Below, piece by piece: positions 54,237 through 63,304 of a stretch of 64,000 nt of DNA. The stretch spans positions 744,001-808,000 of the forward strand of contig NZ_CP051515.1 in the NCBI RefSeq assembly GCF_012689525.1. The letters are read 5' to 3'. The stretch is from Paraburkholderia aromaticivorans. GTDB lineage: Bacteria; Pseudomonadota; Gammaproteobacteria; Burkholderiales; Burkholderiaceae. The first letter of the stretch is position 1, and each line of letters opens with the position of its first letter. Both the position numbers and the translations under genes were made by a program. The notes beneath the pieces are model-generated. The model saw only the letters and a program-made list of their open reading frames with translations. It was not told the origin of the DNA and made no database searches.

Positions 54237-55778
54237 ATGAATTCATCCAATCCGGCGGGCGCGCGCGTCTCGCAGACCCGTTCGTTTTCGACGGTCTTTC
54301 TGATCGAGATGTGGGAACGCTTCGGCTATTACGGCATGGCCGCGCTGCTCGTGCTGTTCATGATCGACAAGCTGCAGTTCACCGACAGCCACGCCACGCT
54401 CACGTGGGGCGCATTCACGGCGCTGGTGTACGCGTCGCCCTCGATCGGCGGCTGGATCGGTGACAAGGTTCTCGGCGCGCGGCGCACGATGATCTTCGGC
54501 GCCGGCGTGCTGTCGATCGGCTATTTCATGCTGGCGCTGCCCAATGACCAGCTCGCCTATATGTACGCGTCGCTCGGCGTGATCGTGGTCGGCAACGGTC
54601 TGTTCAAGGCCAACGCCGCGAATCTCGTGCGCCGTATCTATGAAGGCGACGACGCGCGTATCGACAGCGCGTTCACCATCTACTACATGGCGGTCAACAT
54701 CGGCTCGACGGTGTCGATGCTCGCCACGCCGTGGATCAAGGACCATTGGGGCTGGCATACGGCCTTCGCGGTCTGCTGCGCGGGGATGCTGTTGTCGGTG
54801 CTGAACTACTTCATCATGTTCCGCACGCTCGCGCATATCGGCTCCGCGCCGGACGCCGAACCGGTGCGCTGGAAGCGCGTCGGCGCGGTGGCGCTGGGCG
54901 GCCTCGCGCTCGGCGCGGCGACCATGTTCGTGCTGCAGCACAAGGCCATCGCGGTGGCCTGCGTGTACACGGCGGGCGTCGCGATTCTCGCGATCTTCGG
55001 CTACATGCTGATGAAGTGCGAACGCTCGGAGCGCTCCGGGCTGGTCGCCGCGCTGATCCTGACCGCGCAGGTGATCCTGTTCTTCGTGTTCTACGTGCAG
55101 ATGTCGACGTCGCTCACGCTGTTCGCGCTGCGCAACGTCGATCCGCGTTTCATTCTGTTCGGCCAGACGTGGTTCACCTGGAGCGCCGCGCAATTCCAGG
55201 CGCTCAACCCGATCTGGATCATGTTGCTGAGCCCGCTGCTCGCGCTGCTTTATACAAAGCTCGCGAAGAGCGGCAAGGACGTGCCGGTGGCGGTGAAGTA
55301 TGCGTTCGGCTTCGCGGTGGTCGCGGCCGGTTTCTTCGTCTACGCGGCGAGCGGTAACTACGCGGTGAACGGGCGCGTGTCGTCGTGGTTCATGGTGGGC
55401 GGCTACGGTCTGTATTCGCTCGGCGAACTGCTGGTGAGCGGCCTCGGGCTCGCGATGATCGCGCGTTACGTACCGGCGCGCATGAGCGGATTCATGATGG
55501 GCGCTTACTTCGTGGCGACCGGCGTGTCGCAATATCTGGGCAGCGTGGTGGCGAATTTCGCGCAGATGCCGGCGGGCGATATGGATCCGCTGGAATCGTT
55601 GCCGCTCTATGCCAAGCTGTTTACCGGGCTCGGCTGGCTCGCGGCGGTGGGCGCGCTGGTGGCGGTTCTGTTGTTGCCGTTGATGCGCAAGCTCTCGCGC
55701 GAACATCAGCGTTGCAGCGACGAGGCGCGTGAGAGCGCGCGGCAAACGGCGGCATTGAATGGGGCGGTGGTGGAGTAA
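54237..55778 (+). CDS. POT-family proton-dependent peptide transporter
   Basis: A 513-residue MFS protein of the POT/PTR type with 12-14 helices. The family motif IEMWERFGYYGMAALLVLFM is near residue 20. NGLFKANAANLVRRIYEGDD and TIYYMAVNIGSTVSMLATPWIKDHWGWHTAF follow. It imports di- or tripeptides with protons. ATG 54237 is preceded by AAGAGG. Being divergent from the XRE-cupin/Opp operon, it completes a peptide uptake cluster. Confidence 0.92.
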   Translation: MNSSNPAGARVSQTRSFSTVFLIEMWERFGYYGMAALLVLFMIDKLQFTDSHATLTWGAFTALVYASPSIGGWIGDKVLGARRTMIFGAGVLSIGYFMLALPNDQLAYMYASLGVIVVGNGLFKANAANLVRRIYEGDDARIDSAFTIYYMAVNIGSTVSMLATPWIKDHWGWHTAFAVCCAGMLLSVLNYFIMFRTLAHIGSAPDAEPVRWKRVGAVALGGLALGAATMFVLQHKAIAVACVYTAGVAILAIFGYMLMKCERSERSGLVAALILTAQVILFFVFYVQMSTSLTLFALRNVDPRFILFGQTWFTWSAAQFQALNPIWIMLLSPLLALLYTKLAKSGKDVPVAVKYAFGFAVVAAGFFVYAASGNYAVNGRVSSWFMVGGYGLYSLGELLVSGLGLAMIARYVPARMSGFMMGAYFVATGVSQYLGSVVANFAQMPAGDMDPLESLPLYAKLFTGLGWLAAVGALVAVLLLPLMRKLSREHQRCSDEARESARQTAALNGAVVE

Positions 55779-55832
55779 TCACGCTTTAGTTGACCAACGC
55801 GGCGCACGCCATGACTTGCGCCGATAAACAAG

Positions 55833-55868
55833 AATGGCGCGCCGCGTAACGCAAGGCGCGCCATTTTT
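55833..55868 (+). terminator. Intrinsic terminator of the POT transporter gene
   Basis: Eleven-base-pair stem AATGGCGCGCC / GGCGCGCCATT with an 11-base loop followed by a T run. Confidence 0.85.
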
Positions 55869-55988
55869 GTATCTGGAAGCGCCGCGCGCGCTCAAGTGTC
55901 CATCGGATAGTACTGGCAGAGGTAAGCTAACGGTTGCCATTGGTCTTTTCAAAGAACCGTTTCCCAGACGCTCAAGGTAGCCACCCGG

Positions 55989-57461
55989 ATGGAAATCCAT
56001 ATCGCGGTCGAAGGTCATCACGATCTGTCTGGCCAGATCTATCGCCAGTTGCGCGCGGGCATTCTCGAAGGACGCCTCGCCGGCGGCACGCGTCTGCCGT
56101 CCACGCGCGATCTCGCCACGCAACTGGGCGTGTCGCGCAAGACCACGCTCGACGTGTTCGAGCGGCTGCTCTCCGAAGGCTATCTGAGCGCCCGCGGCGG
56201 CTCGGGCACCTTCGTCGCTGACGGCTTGGAGCGTCTGCCGGTGGAGCGCTCCGCGCATGCGCGGGCTGCGGAGTCGTCGCGCGAGCGGGCCAAGGCGAAG
56301 GCCGCCGCGCGCGCCCAGCCGCTGTGGGACGAGATGCCCGAGAGCTTGCCCATGCCCAAGCCTTCGGTGGCGTCGCCGCAGGACTTCGTCGGCGGCGCGA
56401 CCGACAAGACGCTGTTTCCCTTCGACGTCTGGCGTCGCTGCGTGAACCACGCGTTGCGTGCGCAGGCACGCGGCCCCGGCATCTATCGCGACACGGCCGG
56501 CGAGCAGGAGTTGCGTCTCGCGATCTCGCGCTACCTCGCATTCAACCGCGCCGTCGCCAGCAACTGGGAAGACGTGATCGTCACGCAAGGCGCGCAGCAC
56601 GCGCTCGATCTGCTGGCGCGCATCACCTTGCGCGCCGGCGAAGTCGCGGCGATCGAGGACCCCGGTTATACGCCGGCGCATGCGTGCCTGAAGGCCACCG
56701 GCGCGCGCGTGGTGCCCGTGCCGGTGGATGCGGAAGGCCTGATCGTCAGCAAGCTGCCGGACACGGCGCGGCTCGTCTACGTGACGCCTTCGCACCAGTT
56801 TCCGCTCGGCATGCCGATGAGCCTCGAGCGCCGCGTCGAGTTGCTCGAATGGGCGCAGAAACGCGGCGCGGTGATCATCGAGGACGACTACGACTGCGAG
56901 TACCGTTTCGAAGGACGGCCGATGGAGCCGCTGAAGAGTCTCGACCGCGCCGGACTCGTCGCTTACGTCGGCACGTTTTCGAAAACAATCTTTCCGGAGC
57001 TGCGAGTGGGCTATGTGGTGCCGCCGGCTTCGCTCTACAGTCCGCTCACCAAGGCGCGCCAGATCGCCGACTGGCACGGCTGCACGCTCACGCAAACGGC
57101 GCTCGCGTCGTTCATGCTCAACGGCGAATTCGCCAAGCATCTGCGGCGCATGCACAAGACCTACGCGGCGCGCCGCGCGATGCTGCTCGATCATCTGCAC
57201 GGCGATCTCGCGCCCTGGTTCGAACCGATCGTGCCGACGGCCGGCATCCACATGGCGGCGCGTCTGAAAGCGCCGCTGACGGAAGAAGCGGTGGTGAGCG
57301 CGGCGCGTGAAGCATCGATCGGCTTGTATGGACTCGCGCCGTTTCATGTGCGCGCGAAGGCGCAGCCGGGCCTGATGTTCGGCTACGGCAATATCGCGGT
57401 CGAGCATATCGATGCCGCGCTCACGAAGCTCGCCGCCATCCTGCCGCGGCTCGCGCAATAA
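55989..57461 (+). CDS. MocR/PdxR-type regulator (GntR HTH fused to aminotransferase fold)
   Basis: A 490-residue protein. Residues about 10-75 are a GntR winged helix (LSGQIYRQLRAGILEGRLAGGTRLPSTRDLATQLGVSRKTTLDVFERLLSEGYLSARGGSGTFVAD). Residues about 120-490 are a type I aminotransferase-like domain with EDDYDCEYRF and the PLP-binding Lys in GTFSKTIFPELRVGYV. Such proteins use PLP or amino adducts as effectors, often for vitamin B6 (PdxR) or GABA/taurine genes. No target gene is obvious next to it. Confidence 0.92.
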   Translation: MEIHIAVEGHHDLSGQIYRQLRAGILEGRLAGGTRLPSTRDLATQLGVSRKTTLDVFERLLSEGYLSARGGSGTFVADGLERLPVERSAHARAAESSRERAKAKAAARAQPLWDEMPESLPMPKPSVASPQDFVGGATDKTLFPFDVWRRCVNHALRAQARGPGIYRDTAGEQELRLAISRYLAFNRAVASNWEDVIVTQGAQHALDLLARITLRAGEVAAIEDPGYTPAHACLKATGARVVPVPVDAEGLIVSKLPDTARLVYVTPSHQFPLGMPMSLERRVELLEWAQKRGAVIIEDDYDCEYRFEGRPMEPLKSLDRAGLVAYVGTFSKTIFPELRVGYVVPPASLYSPLTKARQIADWHGCTLTQTALASFMLNGEFAKHLRRMHKTYAARRAMLLDHLHGDLAPWFEPIVPTAGIHMAARLKAPLTEEAVVSAAREASIGLYGLAPFHVRAKAQPGLMFGYGNIAVEHIDAALTKLAAILPRLAQ

Positions 57462-57618
57462 CCCCGCGATCCGCGCGTGCAGATTACTTATGCCTATCTA
57501 ATTCCATACAAATCAGTGTCATAAACGCACCGTACTCTTGCGCCTCTGTAATCGTTTGTAATGCAAAGCCGGCCCGATGGACCGGCGTGACAACACAACA
57601 AACCGGAGGGCGGTAAGG

Positions 57619-59700
57619 ATGCGAGTGACCTTGATGGCAGGCAAGCGGCTGCGCGCGCGTGGCGCGATCGGCGCATTGGGAACCTTGGGTGCGCTGAGCG
57701 CGATCGGCATCACGGTGGGTATCACGGCGTGCAGCAGCAGCGTCGACACGCCTGCGCCGCAGGTGGCGAACGGCACGACCGCGACGCTCGCGTTGCTGGA
57801 AACGACTGACATCCATACCAATCTGCTGAGCTACGACTACTACAAGCTGGCGGAAGACAAGTCGCTCGGCCTCGAACGCACGGCGACGCTGATCGCGGCG
57901 GCGCGCAAGGAATTTCCCAACACCCTGTTGCTCGACGACGGCGACACGATCCAGGGCACCGCGCTCGCCGACTATCAGGCGCAGGTCGCGCCGGTCGATT
58001 GCAAGACCACGCTCGGCGTCTACAAGGTCATGAATCTACTGAAGTACGACGCGGGCGCGATCGGCAATCACGAATTCAACTACGGCCTGCCGTTTCTCGC
58101 GCAAGTCACCGGCAGCGCGTTCGACGTGCCGAACATGAGTCCGGTCGCGTCGCAGCCGGCCTGCTCGGGGCCGAACTTTCCGCTGGTGCTCTCCAACGTG
58201 CTCGGCGCGAAATCGCAGCAGCCGATCTTCAAGCCGTACACGATCCTCGAACGCGCGATCACGGCCACGACGCCCGACGGCAAGACCGTCAGCGCGCCGG
58301 TGAAGATCGGCGTGATCGGCTTCACGCCGCCCGCCATCATGGCGTGGGACAAGCGCTGGCTTGACGGCAACGTCTATACGCAGGGGCTCGTGGAGAGCGC
58401 ATCGAAGTACGTGCCGGAAATGAAGGCGAAGGGCGCGCAGATCATCGTGGCGATGTCGCATGGCGGGCTCGACAACTCGACCTATTCGCCGTCGATGGAA
58501 AACGGCAGCTACTACCTCTCCAAAGTGGCCGGCATCGACGCGATGCTGATCGGCCACTCGCATCAGGTTTTCCCCGATAAAAACAGCACCGTCACGCAAT
58601 TCAACCTGCCGGGCGTCGACAAGGTGAAGGGCACCGTCAACGGCGTGCCGACCGTGATGGCGAATTTCTGGGGCAAGCATCTCGGCGTGATCAAGCTCGC
58701 GCTGAACTACACGAACGGCACGTGGACGGTGGACCGCAACGCGAGCAGCGCGGAAGCCCGCTCGATCCGGAACGCGGATAACAGCTACGTGGCAGTCGAT
58801 CCGGCGATCTCGCAGACCATCGCGGCCGAACACGCCGCGACCATCAACTACGTGAAAACACCGATCGGCACGACCGATTTCCGCATGACCACCTACTTTG
58901 CCGATGTGGGCGACGTGTCGGCCATCGAGATCGTGAACCAGGCGCAGGCGGCCTACACGCAGGACTACATCAACGCGAATCTGCCACAATATGCGGGCAT
59001 TCCGGTGCTGTCGGTGAGCGCGCCGTTCAAGAGCGGCTTCGGCGGCGGTAACGATTTCACCGACGTCGCACAAGGCAACGTGGCGATCAACAACGCCGCC
59101 GACCTCTACCTGTATCCGAACACGATCTACGCGGTGAAGGTGACCGGCGCCGATCTGAAGGCCTGGCTCGAAACCGCGGCGAAGCGTTTCAACACGATCG
59201 ATCCGGCCAACACGGCGGCGCAGGCACTCGTCAGCACCTATCCCGGCTATAACTTCGACATGATCACGTCGAAGGATTTCAGCTATGAAATCGACGTCAC
59301 GCAGGCCGTCGGCAGCCGGATTCGCAACCTGAAATACCAGGGCGCGGCGATCTCGGATACGCAGTCGTTCATCGTCGCGACCAACAACTATCGCGCGAGC
59401 GGCGGCGGAAATTTCCCAGGGCTCGACGGCAGCAAGACGATTTACGCGTCGCCGGATGCGAGCCGCGACGTGCTGATCGCCTACATCAAGAAAGCCCAGG
59501 CCATCAAGGCGGCGAGCAGCGGCAGCGATCGTAGCTGGCGCTTCACGAAGGTGTCGACGGCCGGTCTGGTGACTTTCCTGTCGGCGCCGAACCTGGCGAC
59601 ACTCGCGCAGGCCAACGGCATTACCAACGTCGCCCAGATCCGGGCCGACGACGGCACCGGCAAGGGTCTCGCGGTTTACTCCGTGAACCTCGGCCAATGA
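57619..59700 (+). CDS. cpdB: Bifunctional 2',3'-cyclic nucleotide 2'-phosphodiesterase/3'-nucleotidase-like (CpdB-like) exported enzyme
   Basis: A 693-residue exported metallophosphatase. The N-terminus has a long hydrophobic stretch with ITAC near residue 36, compatible with a lipoprotein signal. Residues about 55-330 carry the calcineurin-type phosphoesterase metal ligands: ETTDIHTNLLSYDYYK, DDGDTIQGT, GNHEFNYG, SHGGLDNS and GHSHQVFP. The 5'-nucleotidase C-terminal domain follows, with NDFTDVAQGN. By family it releases nucleosides from cyclic or 3' nucleotides outside the cytoplasm. ATG 57619 sits after a purine-rich AGGGCGGTAAGG. A 4-base overlap joins it to the next gene. Confidence 0.85.
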   Translation: MRVTLMAGKRLRARGAIGALGTLGALSAIGITVGITACSSSVDTPAPQVANGTTATLALLETTDIHTNLLSYDYYKLAEDKSLGLERTATLIAAARKEFPNTLLLDDGDTIQGTALADYQAQVAPVDCKTTLGVYKVMNLLKYDAGAIGNHEFNYGLPFLAQVTGSAFDVPNMSPVASQPACSGPNFPLVLSNVLGAKSQQPIFKPYTILERAITATTPDGKTVSAPVKIGVIGFTPPAIMAWDKRWLDGNVYTQGLVESASKYVPEMKAKGAQIIVAMSHGGLDNSTYSPSMENGSYYLSKVAGIDAMLIGHSHQVFPDKNSTVTQFNLPGVDKVKGTVNGVPTVMANFWGKHLGVIKLALNYTNGTWTVDRNASSAEARSIRNADNSYVAVDPAISQTIAAEHAATINYVKTPIGTTDFRMTTYFADVGDVSAIEIVNQAQAAYTQDYINANLPQYAGIPVLSVSAPFKSGFGGGNDFTDVAQGNVAINNAADLYLYPNTIYAVKVTGADLKAWLETAAKRFNTIDPANTAAQALVSTYPGYNFDMITSKDFSYEIDVTQAVGSRIRNLKYQGAAISDTQSFIVATNNYRASGGGNFPGLDGSKTIYASPDASRDVLIAYIKKAQAIKAASSGSDRSWRFTKVSTAGLVTFLSAPNLATLAQANGITNVAQIRADDGTGKGLAVYSVNLGQ

Positions 59701-60443
59701 ACGCGCGCGTCGCTTTGACGTTGGCGGCGGCCGTCGCCATCTGCGTCGGAACGTTCGCCACGGTGGCGGCCACGCGCGTGTCCAACGTGCAGATCGACGA
59801 CTGGCAAATGCAGGGCACGGCGACGCATGCGGCATGGCCGCTGTGGCAGTTGCGGCTGACGTCGGCGTTCGGCAACGCGGCGGCGCGCGAAGCGCTCGCG
59901 GACGTGCTGGTGAGTTCGCCACAGATCGACGAGCAACGCGAAGGCGTCGAGCTCTATCGCCGACTTGGGCTCGACGGCGCGCCGCGCGCGCAAGCCACGC
60001 TCGGGCACCTGCTGTTGCGCGGGCTGCCCGGCGTCGCGCCGGACTACGTGGAAAGCCGCCGTTGGCTGACGCTGGCGGCATCGCATGATTCACGCGATGC
60101 CCAGGCCGCCTACGATCTCGCGACGCTCTATCGCAACGGCTACGGCGTGGCGCGCGACTCCAGCCTGGCGATTCGCTGGCTCGAACAGGCGGCGCAAGCG
60201 GGCTTGCCGCTTGCGCAATTCCAGCTCGCCAACGAGTATCGCTTCGGCGCGACACTGCCGCACGACGACGCGTTGGCGTTGCAATGGCTCACGCGCGCGG
60301 CCAATGCGGAGTTACCCGAAGCCAACCTCGCGCTGGCGATGGCGTATCGCAACGGCGAACTCGGCATGGCGCGCGATGAAAACGAATATTGGGCTCACGT
60401 GAAGGAAAGCGAACACGATCTGAAACACGTCGACCGGCAGTAA
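59697..60443 (+). CDS. Sel1-repeat (tetratricopeptide-like) exported protein
   Basis: A 248-residue protein with an N-terminal signal or anchor helix (about residues 5-25) and at least four Sel1-like repeats: ARAQATLGHLLLRGLPGVAPDY, DAQAAYDLATLYRNGYGVARD, LAQFQLANEYRFGATLPHD and EANLALAMAYRNGELGMARD. Such repeats mediate protein contacts. The start overlaps the nucleotidase stop (ATGA), so the two are probably made together; the partner is unknown. Confidence 0.85.
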   Translation: MNARVALTLAAAVAICVGTFATVAATRVSNVQIDDWQMQGTATHAAWPLWQLRLTSAFGNAAAREALADVLVSSPQIDEQREGVELYRRLGLDGAPRAQATLGHLLLRGLPGVAPDYVESRRWLTLAASHDSRDAQAAYDLATLYRNGYGVARDSSLAIRWLEQAAQAGLPLAQFQLANEYRFGATLPHDDALALQWLTRAANAELPEANLALAMAYRNGELGMARDENEYWAHVKESEHDLKHVDRQ

Positions 60444-60492
60444 AAGTGTTTTGATTCCCGCCCGCGATTTTCTGTCGCAGGGCGAGATTGGC

Positions 60493-60533
60493 CGCCCCCT
60501 GCAGCGTTTATCGCTGCAGGGGGCGTGTTTTTT
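60493..60533 (+). terminator. Intrinsic terminator of the nucleotidase/Sel1 operon
   Basis: Fourteen-base-pair stem CGCCCCCTGCAGCG / CGCTGCAGGGGGCG with loop TTTAT, followed by TGTTTTTT. Confidence 0.9.
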
Positions 60534-60873
60534 CCGCCGCATGGAAGGCGACGACGAGCGAGCCGCGACCTGTTTTTTTACGATGATCGAGCGATCCTCC
60601 GGTCATCGTCCGCGCAGAAAGTGCCGTTATTCATGCATCGAAATGACCTGTAACGTACGTTACGTGTTCGTGTTGCCGAGCTCGCCGACGCACGTTTACC
60701 CGCTAAAACAAGCATCAAAATGTGTTGCGCAGTCTGCGCCGCGCAACAAACCTTCGCTGTTATACATAAAAGAGTCGCGCAAATCGTATTAGCGCTTGTA
60801 GAATCCGGCGTTGAAGCGTGCACATACGGTGTGCGCTTCGTGCAATTCACTGACCACAACAGGTAGGAGAAAC
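60534..60873. other. Promoter region of the HU-like gene
   Basis: No convincing coding sequence. AGGTAGGAG precedes the HU-like ATG; the AT-rich stretch near 60640-60790 should hold the promoter. Confidence 0.45.
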
Positions 60874-61326
60874 ATGCCGACTTCCGCAAAAAAGGTGGCC
60901 AAGAAGGCTGCTGCCCCGGTACCGACCAAGAAGGTTGCTGCAAAGAAAGTTCCTGCGAAGAAGGCCGTCGCAGCTAAGAAGGTCGCCGTGAAGGCTTCCA
61001 GCGCTCCGTCGCCGATCAAGGACACCTTCACGAAGGCCTCGCTGGCTGCACACGTCGCTGAACGCGCTGCTGTGGAACCGAAGACCGCCAAGGCTGTTCT
61101 GGCCGCGCTCGAAGACACGATCCTCGGCGCCGTGCACAAGAAGGGCGCTGGCGAATTCACGCTGTCGGGTCTTCTGAAGATCGTCGTGCAAGCTGTCCCG
61201 GCGAAGAAGAAGCGCTTCGGCAAAGACCCGTTCTCGGGCGAAGAGCGTTGGTTCCCGGCCAAGCCGGCTAGCGTGCGCATCAAGGCACGTCCGCTGAAGA
61301 AGCTGAAAGACGCAGCTGCAGGCTGA
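60874..61326 (+). CDS. HU-family DNA-binding protein with Lys/Ala-rich N-terminal tail
   Basis: A 150-residue nucleoid protein. Residues 1-45 are a histone H1-like tail with many KKA/KKV repeats. Residues about 48-130 resemble the HU/IHF core: IKDTFTKASLAAHVAERAAVEPKTAKAVLAALEDTILGAVHKKGAGEFTLSGLLKIVVQAVPAKKKRFGKDPFSGEERWFPAKPA. It binds and compacts DNA. Related tailed HU proteins occur in Burkholderiaceae and Deinococcus. ATG 60874 has GTAGGAG upstream. It stands alone between two terminators. Confidence 0.92.
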   Translation: MPTSAKKVAKKAAAPVPTKKVAAKKVPAKKAVAAKKVAVKASSAPSPIKDTFTKASLAAHVAERAAVEPKTAKAVLAALEDTILGAVHKKGAGEFTLSGLLKIVVQAVPAKKKRFGKDPFSGEERWFPAKPASVRIKARPLKKLKDAAAG

Positions 61327-61730
61327 CCGAGCTTCACGCGTTGCCCCTGTTTTAACAGTGGTTGACGCTTGAGACGACCCGAGGGACATTCCCTTGGGAC
61401 GATCCGCAGTACACGTTGTCTGAATCCCCGTGGGTGTGAATCCACGGGGATTTTTTATGCGCGTTCGTAGCGTATTGCGATTTCGCTGCGCGCCTCACGT
61501 GGACTGCTCTGCCGACGCACCGCGGTGCCGCATATGCACCGTACTAGCGCATCATGGGCCGCCGCAGTACGATGGCATCGAAGCCGTGCCGGCCGGGATG
61601 CGCTATTCGCGTGCATGCAAGCGGTTTAGTACGCGGAAAGCTCAATGGCATAGCGCTTGCTTGATCGATTGTCGAACACCGAATGCGCAGCGCATTCGCC
61701 TTCTATCCGACAACAAGAGCGGGGCGTGAC
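61327..61730. other. Gap holding a terminator, otherwise unrecognised
   Basis: Contains an imperfect hairpin near 61375-61400 and the strong terminator at 61423-61456. The remaining 270 bases up to the ATP-grasp gene show no recognisable feature. Confidence 0.45.
61423..61456 (+). terminator. Intrinsic terminator of the HU-like gene
   Basis: Eleven-base-pair stem AATCCCCGTGG / CCACGGGGATT with an 8-base loop and a run of six T residues. Confidence 0.85.
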
Positions 61731-63140
61731 ATGCGATGCTATGACGAGATGCGTCATCATGACGATGCCGTGCGGCCACACTACGCGCGCTTTGAGCGGT
61801 GGCTGGTGAAGCAGGGCAACGAGGCAATCGCGCGCAAGCGTGCGGAAGCAGACCTGCTGTTTCGCCGGGTCGGCATCACCTTCGCGGTGAACGGCGACCT
61901 GTCCGGCACCGAGCGGTTAATCCCATTCGACCTGATTCCGCGCATCATTCCACGCGGTGAATGGCAGACGCTCGAGGCGGGTTTGCGCCAGCGCGTGCAG
62001 GCGCTCAATCTGTTCATCCACGACGTCTATCACGACCGCAATATCGTGCGCGCCGGTATCGTGCCGGCCGAGCAGGTCTATACCAACGCGCAATACCGGC
62101 CTGAAATGCAGGGCGTGAATGTGCCGCTCGGTGTTTACGCGCATATCGCCGGCGTCGACGTGGTGCGCGCGGGGGACGAGGGCGAGTTCTACGTGCTCGA
62201 AGACAACTTGCGGGTGCCGTCGGGCGTCTCCTACATGTTGGAAAACCGCAAGATGATGATGCGGCTTTTCCCCGAGCTGTTCGTGCAGAACCGCATTGCG
62301 CCGGTCGCGCATTATCCCGATCTGTTGCTCGATACGCTGCGTTCGGTCGCGCCCGAAGGTGTCGACGATCCGGTCGTGGTGGTGCTCACGCCGGGCATGT
62401 ACAACTCCGCGTATTTCGAGCACACGTTCCTTGCGCAGCAGATGGGCGTGGAACTGGTAGAAGGCAAGGACCTGTTCGTCGACGACAACTATGTGTTCAT
62501 GCGCACCACGCAAGGGCCGAAGCGCGTCGACGTGATCTACCGCCGCGTCGACGACGATTTTCTCGATCCGCTTGCCTTCCGTAACGACTCGGCGCTCGGC
62601 GTGCCGGGTTTGCTGACCTCGTATCGCGCCGGTCGCGTGGCGCTCGCGAACGCGATGGGCACCGGCATTGCCGACGACAAATCGATCTACCCGTACGTGC
62701 CGGAAATGATCGAGTTTTACCTCGGCGAGAAGCCGATCCTCAACAACGTGCCCACGTTCCAGTGCCGCAAACCCGACGATCTGGCGTACACGCTCGCCCA
62801 TCTGCCGGAACTGGTCGTCAAGGAAGTGCACGGCGCGGGTGGCTACGGCATGCTCGTCGGACCGGCTTCGACGAAAGCCGAAATCGAATCGTTCCGTGAG
62901 CGTTTGATCGCGCGTCCGGCGGGGTACATCGCGCAGCCCACGCTCGCGCTCTCCGCATGTCCGACGTTCGTCGAAGCCGGCATCGCGCCGCGCCATATCG
63001 ACTTGCGTCCGTTCGTGCTGTCCGGCAAGACCGTCACGATGGTTGCCGGCGGACTGACGCGCGTGGCGTTGCAGGAGGGCTCGCTCGTCGTCAATTCGTC
63101 GCAGGGAGGCGGGACCAAAGATACGTGGATGGTCGACTGA
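61731..63140 (+). CDS. Circularly permuted ATP-grasp protein (second locus)
   Basis: A 469-residue protein that starts with RCYDEMRHHDDAVRPHY. ATP-grasp landmarks: GITFAVNGDLSGTERLIPFDLIPRIIP, LNLFIHDVYHDRNIVRAG, GEFYVLEDNLRVPSGVSYMLENR, TPGMYNSAYFEHTFLAQQMGVELVEGKDL, and the ATP-site motif VVKEVHGAGGYGMLVGP with intact Lys and Gly-rich loop. Compared with the fused paralogue at 22626 it has no alpha-E domain, which is instead encoded by the next gene. The reaction is unknown; an amide-bond-forming step is suspected by family. Confidence 0.9.
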   Translation: MRCYDEMRHHDDAVRPHYARFERWLVKQGNEAIARKRAEADLLFRRVGITFAVNGDLSGTERLIPFDLIPRIIPRGEWQTLEAGLRQRVQALNLFIHDVYHDRNIVRAGIVPAEQVYTNAQYRPEMQGVNVPLGVYAHIAGVDVVRAGDEGEFYVLEDNLRVPSGVSYMLENRKMMMRLFPELFVQNRIAPVAHYPDLLLDTLRSVAPEGVDDPVVVVLTPGMYNSAYFEHTFLAQQMGVELVEGKDLFVDDNYVFMRTTQGPKRVDVIYRRVDDDFLDPLAFRNDSALGVPGLLTSYRAGRVALANAMGTGIADDKSIYPYVPEMIEFYLGEKPILNNVPTFQCRKPDDLAYTLAHLPELVVKEVHGAGGYGMLVGPASTKAEIESFRERLIARPAGYIAQPTLALSACPTFVEAGIAPRHIDLRPFVLSGKTVTMVAGGLTRVALQEGSLVVNSSQGGGTKDTWMVD

Positions 63141-63304
63141 CGCGGTTGCCAATGCGGTCGCACAGTCTTCACGCAACCGCGCCTGCAACCCAACGCGCCG
63201 GGCAGCACGTGATACGCAACACGCGCGCCGCCGGCGCACACGGATAACCAGCGCGGGCCTTTTACCTCGACGAGGCCTCGCGTCATCAGATACGGAACGC
63301 CGTC

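Noticed and set aside
54243..55745. A 500-codon open frame on the minus strand opposite the POT transporter
   Set aside because: Antisense shadow; very Arg/His/Glu-rich and without start signal.
58036..60255. A 739-codon open frame on the minus strand opposite the nucleotidase and Sel1-repeat genes
   Set aside because: Same shadow effect; no domain, no ribosome site, and plus-strand genes are clear.
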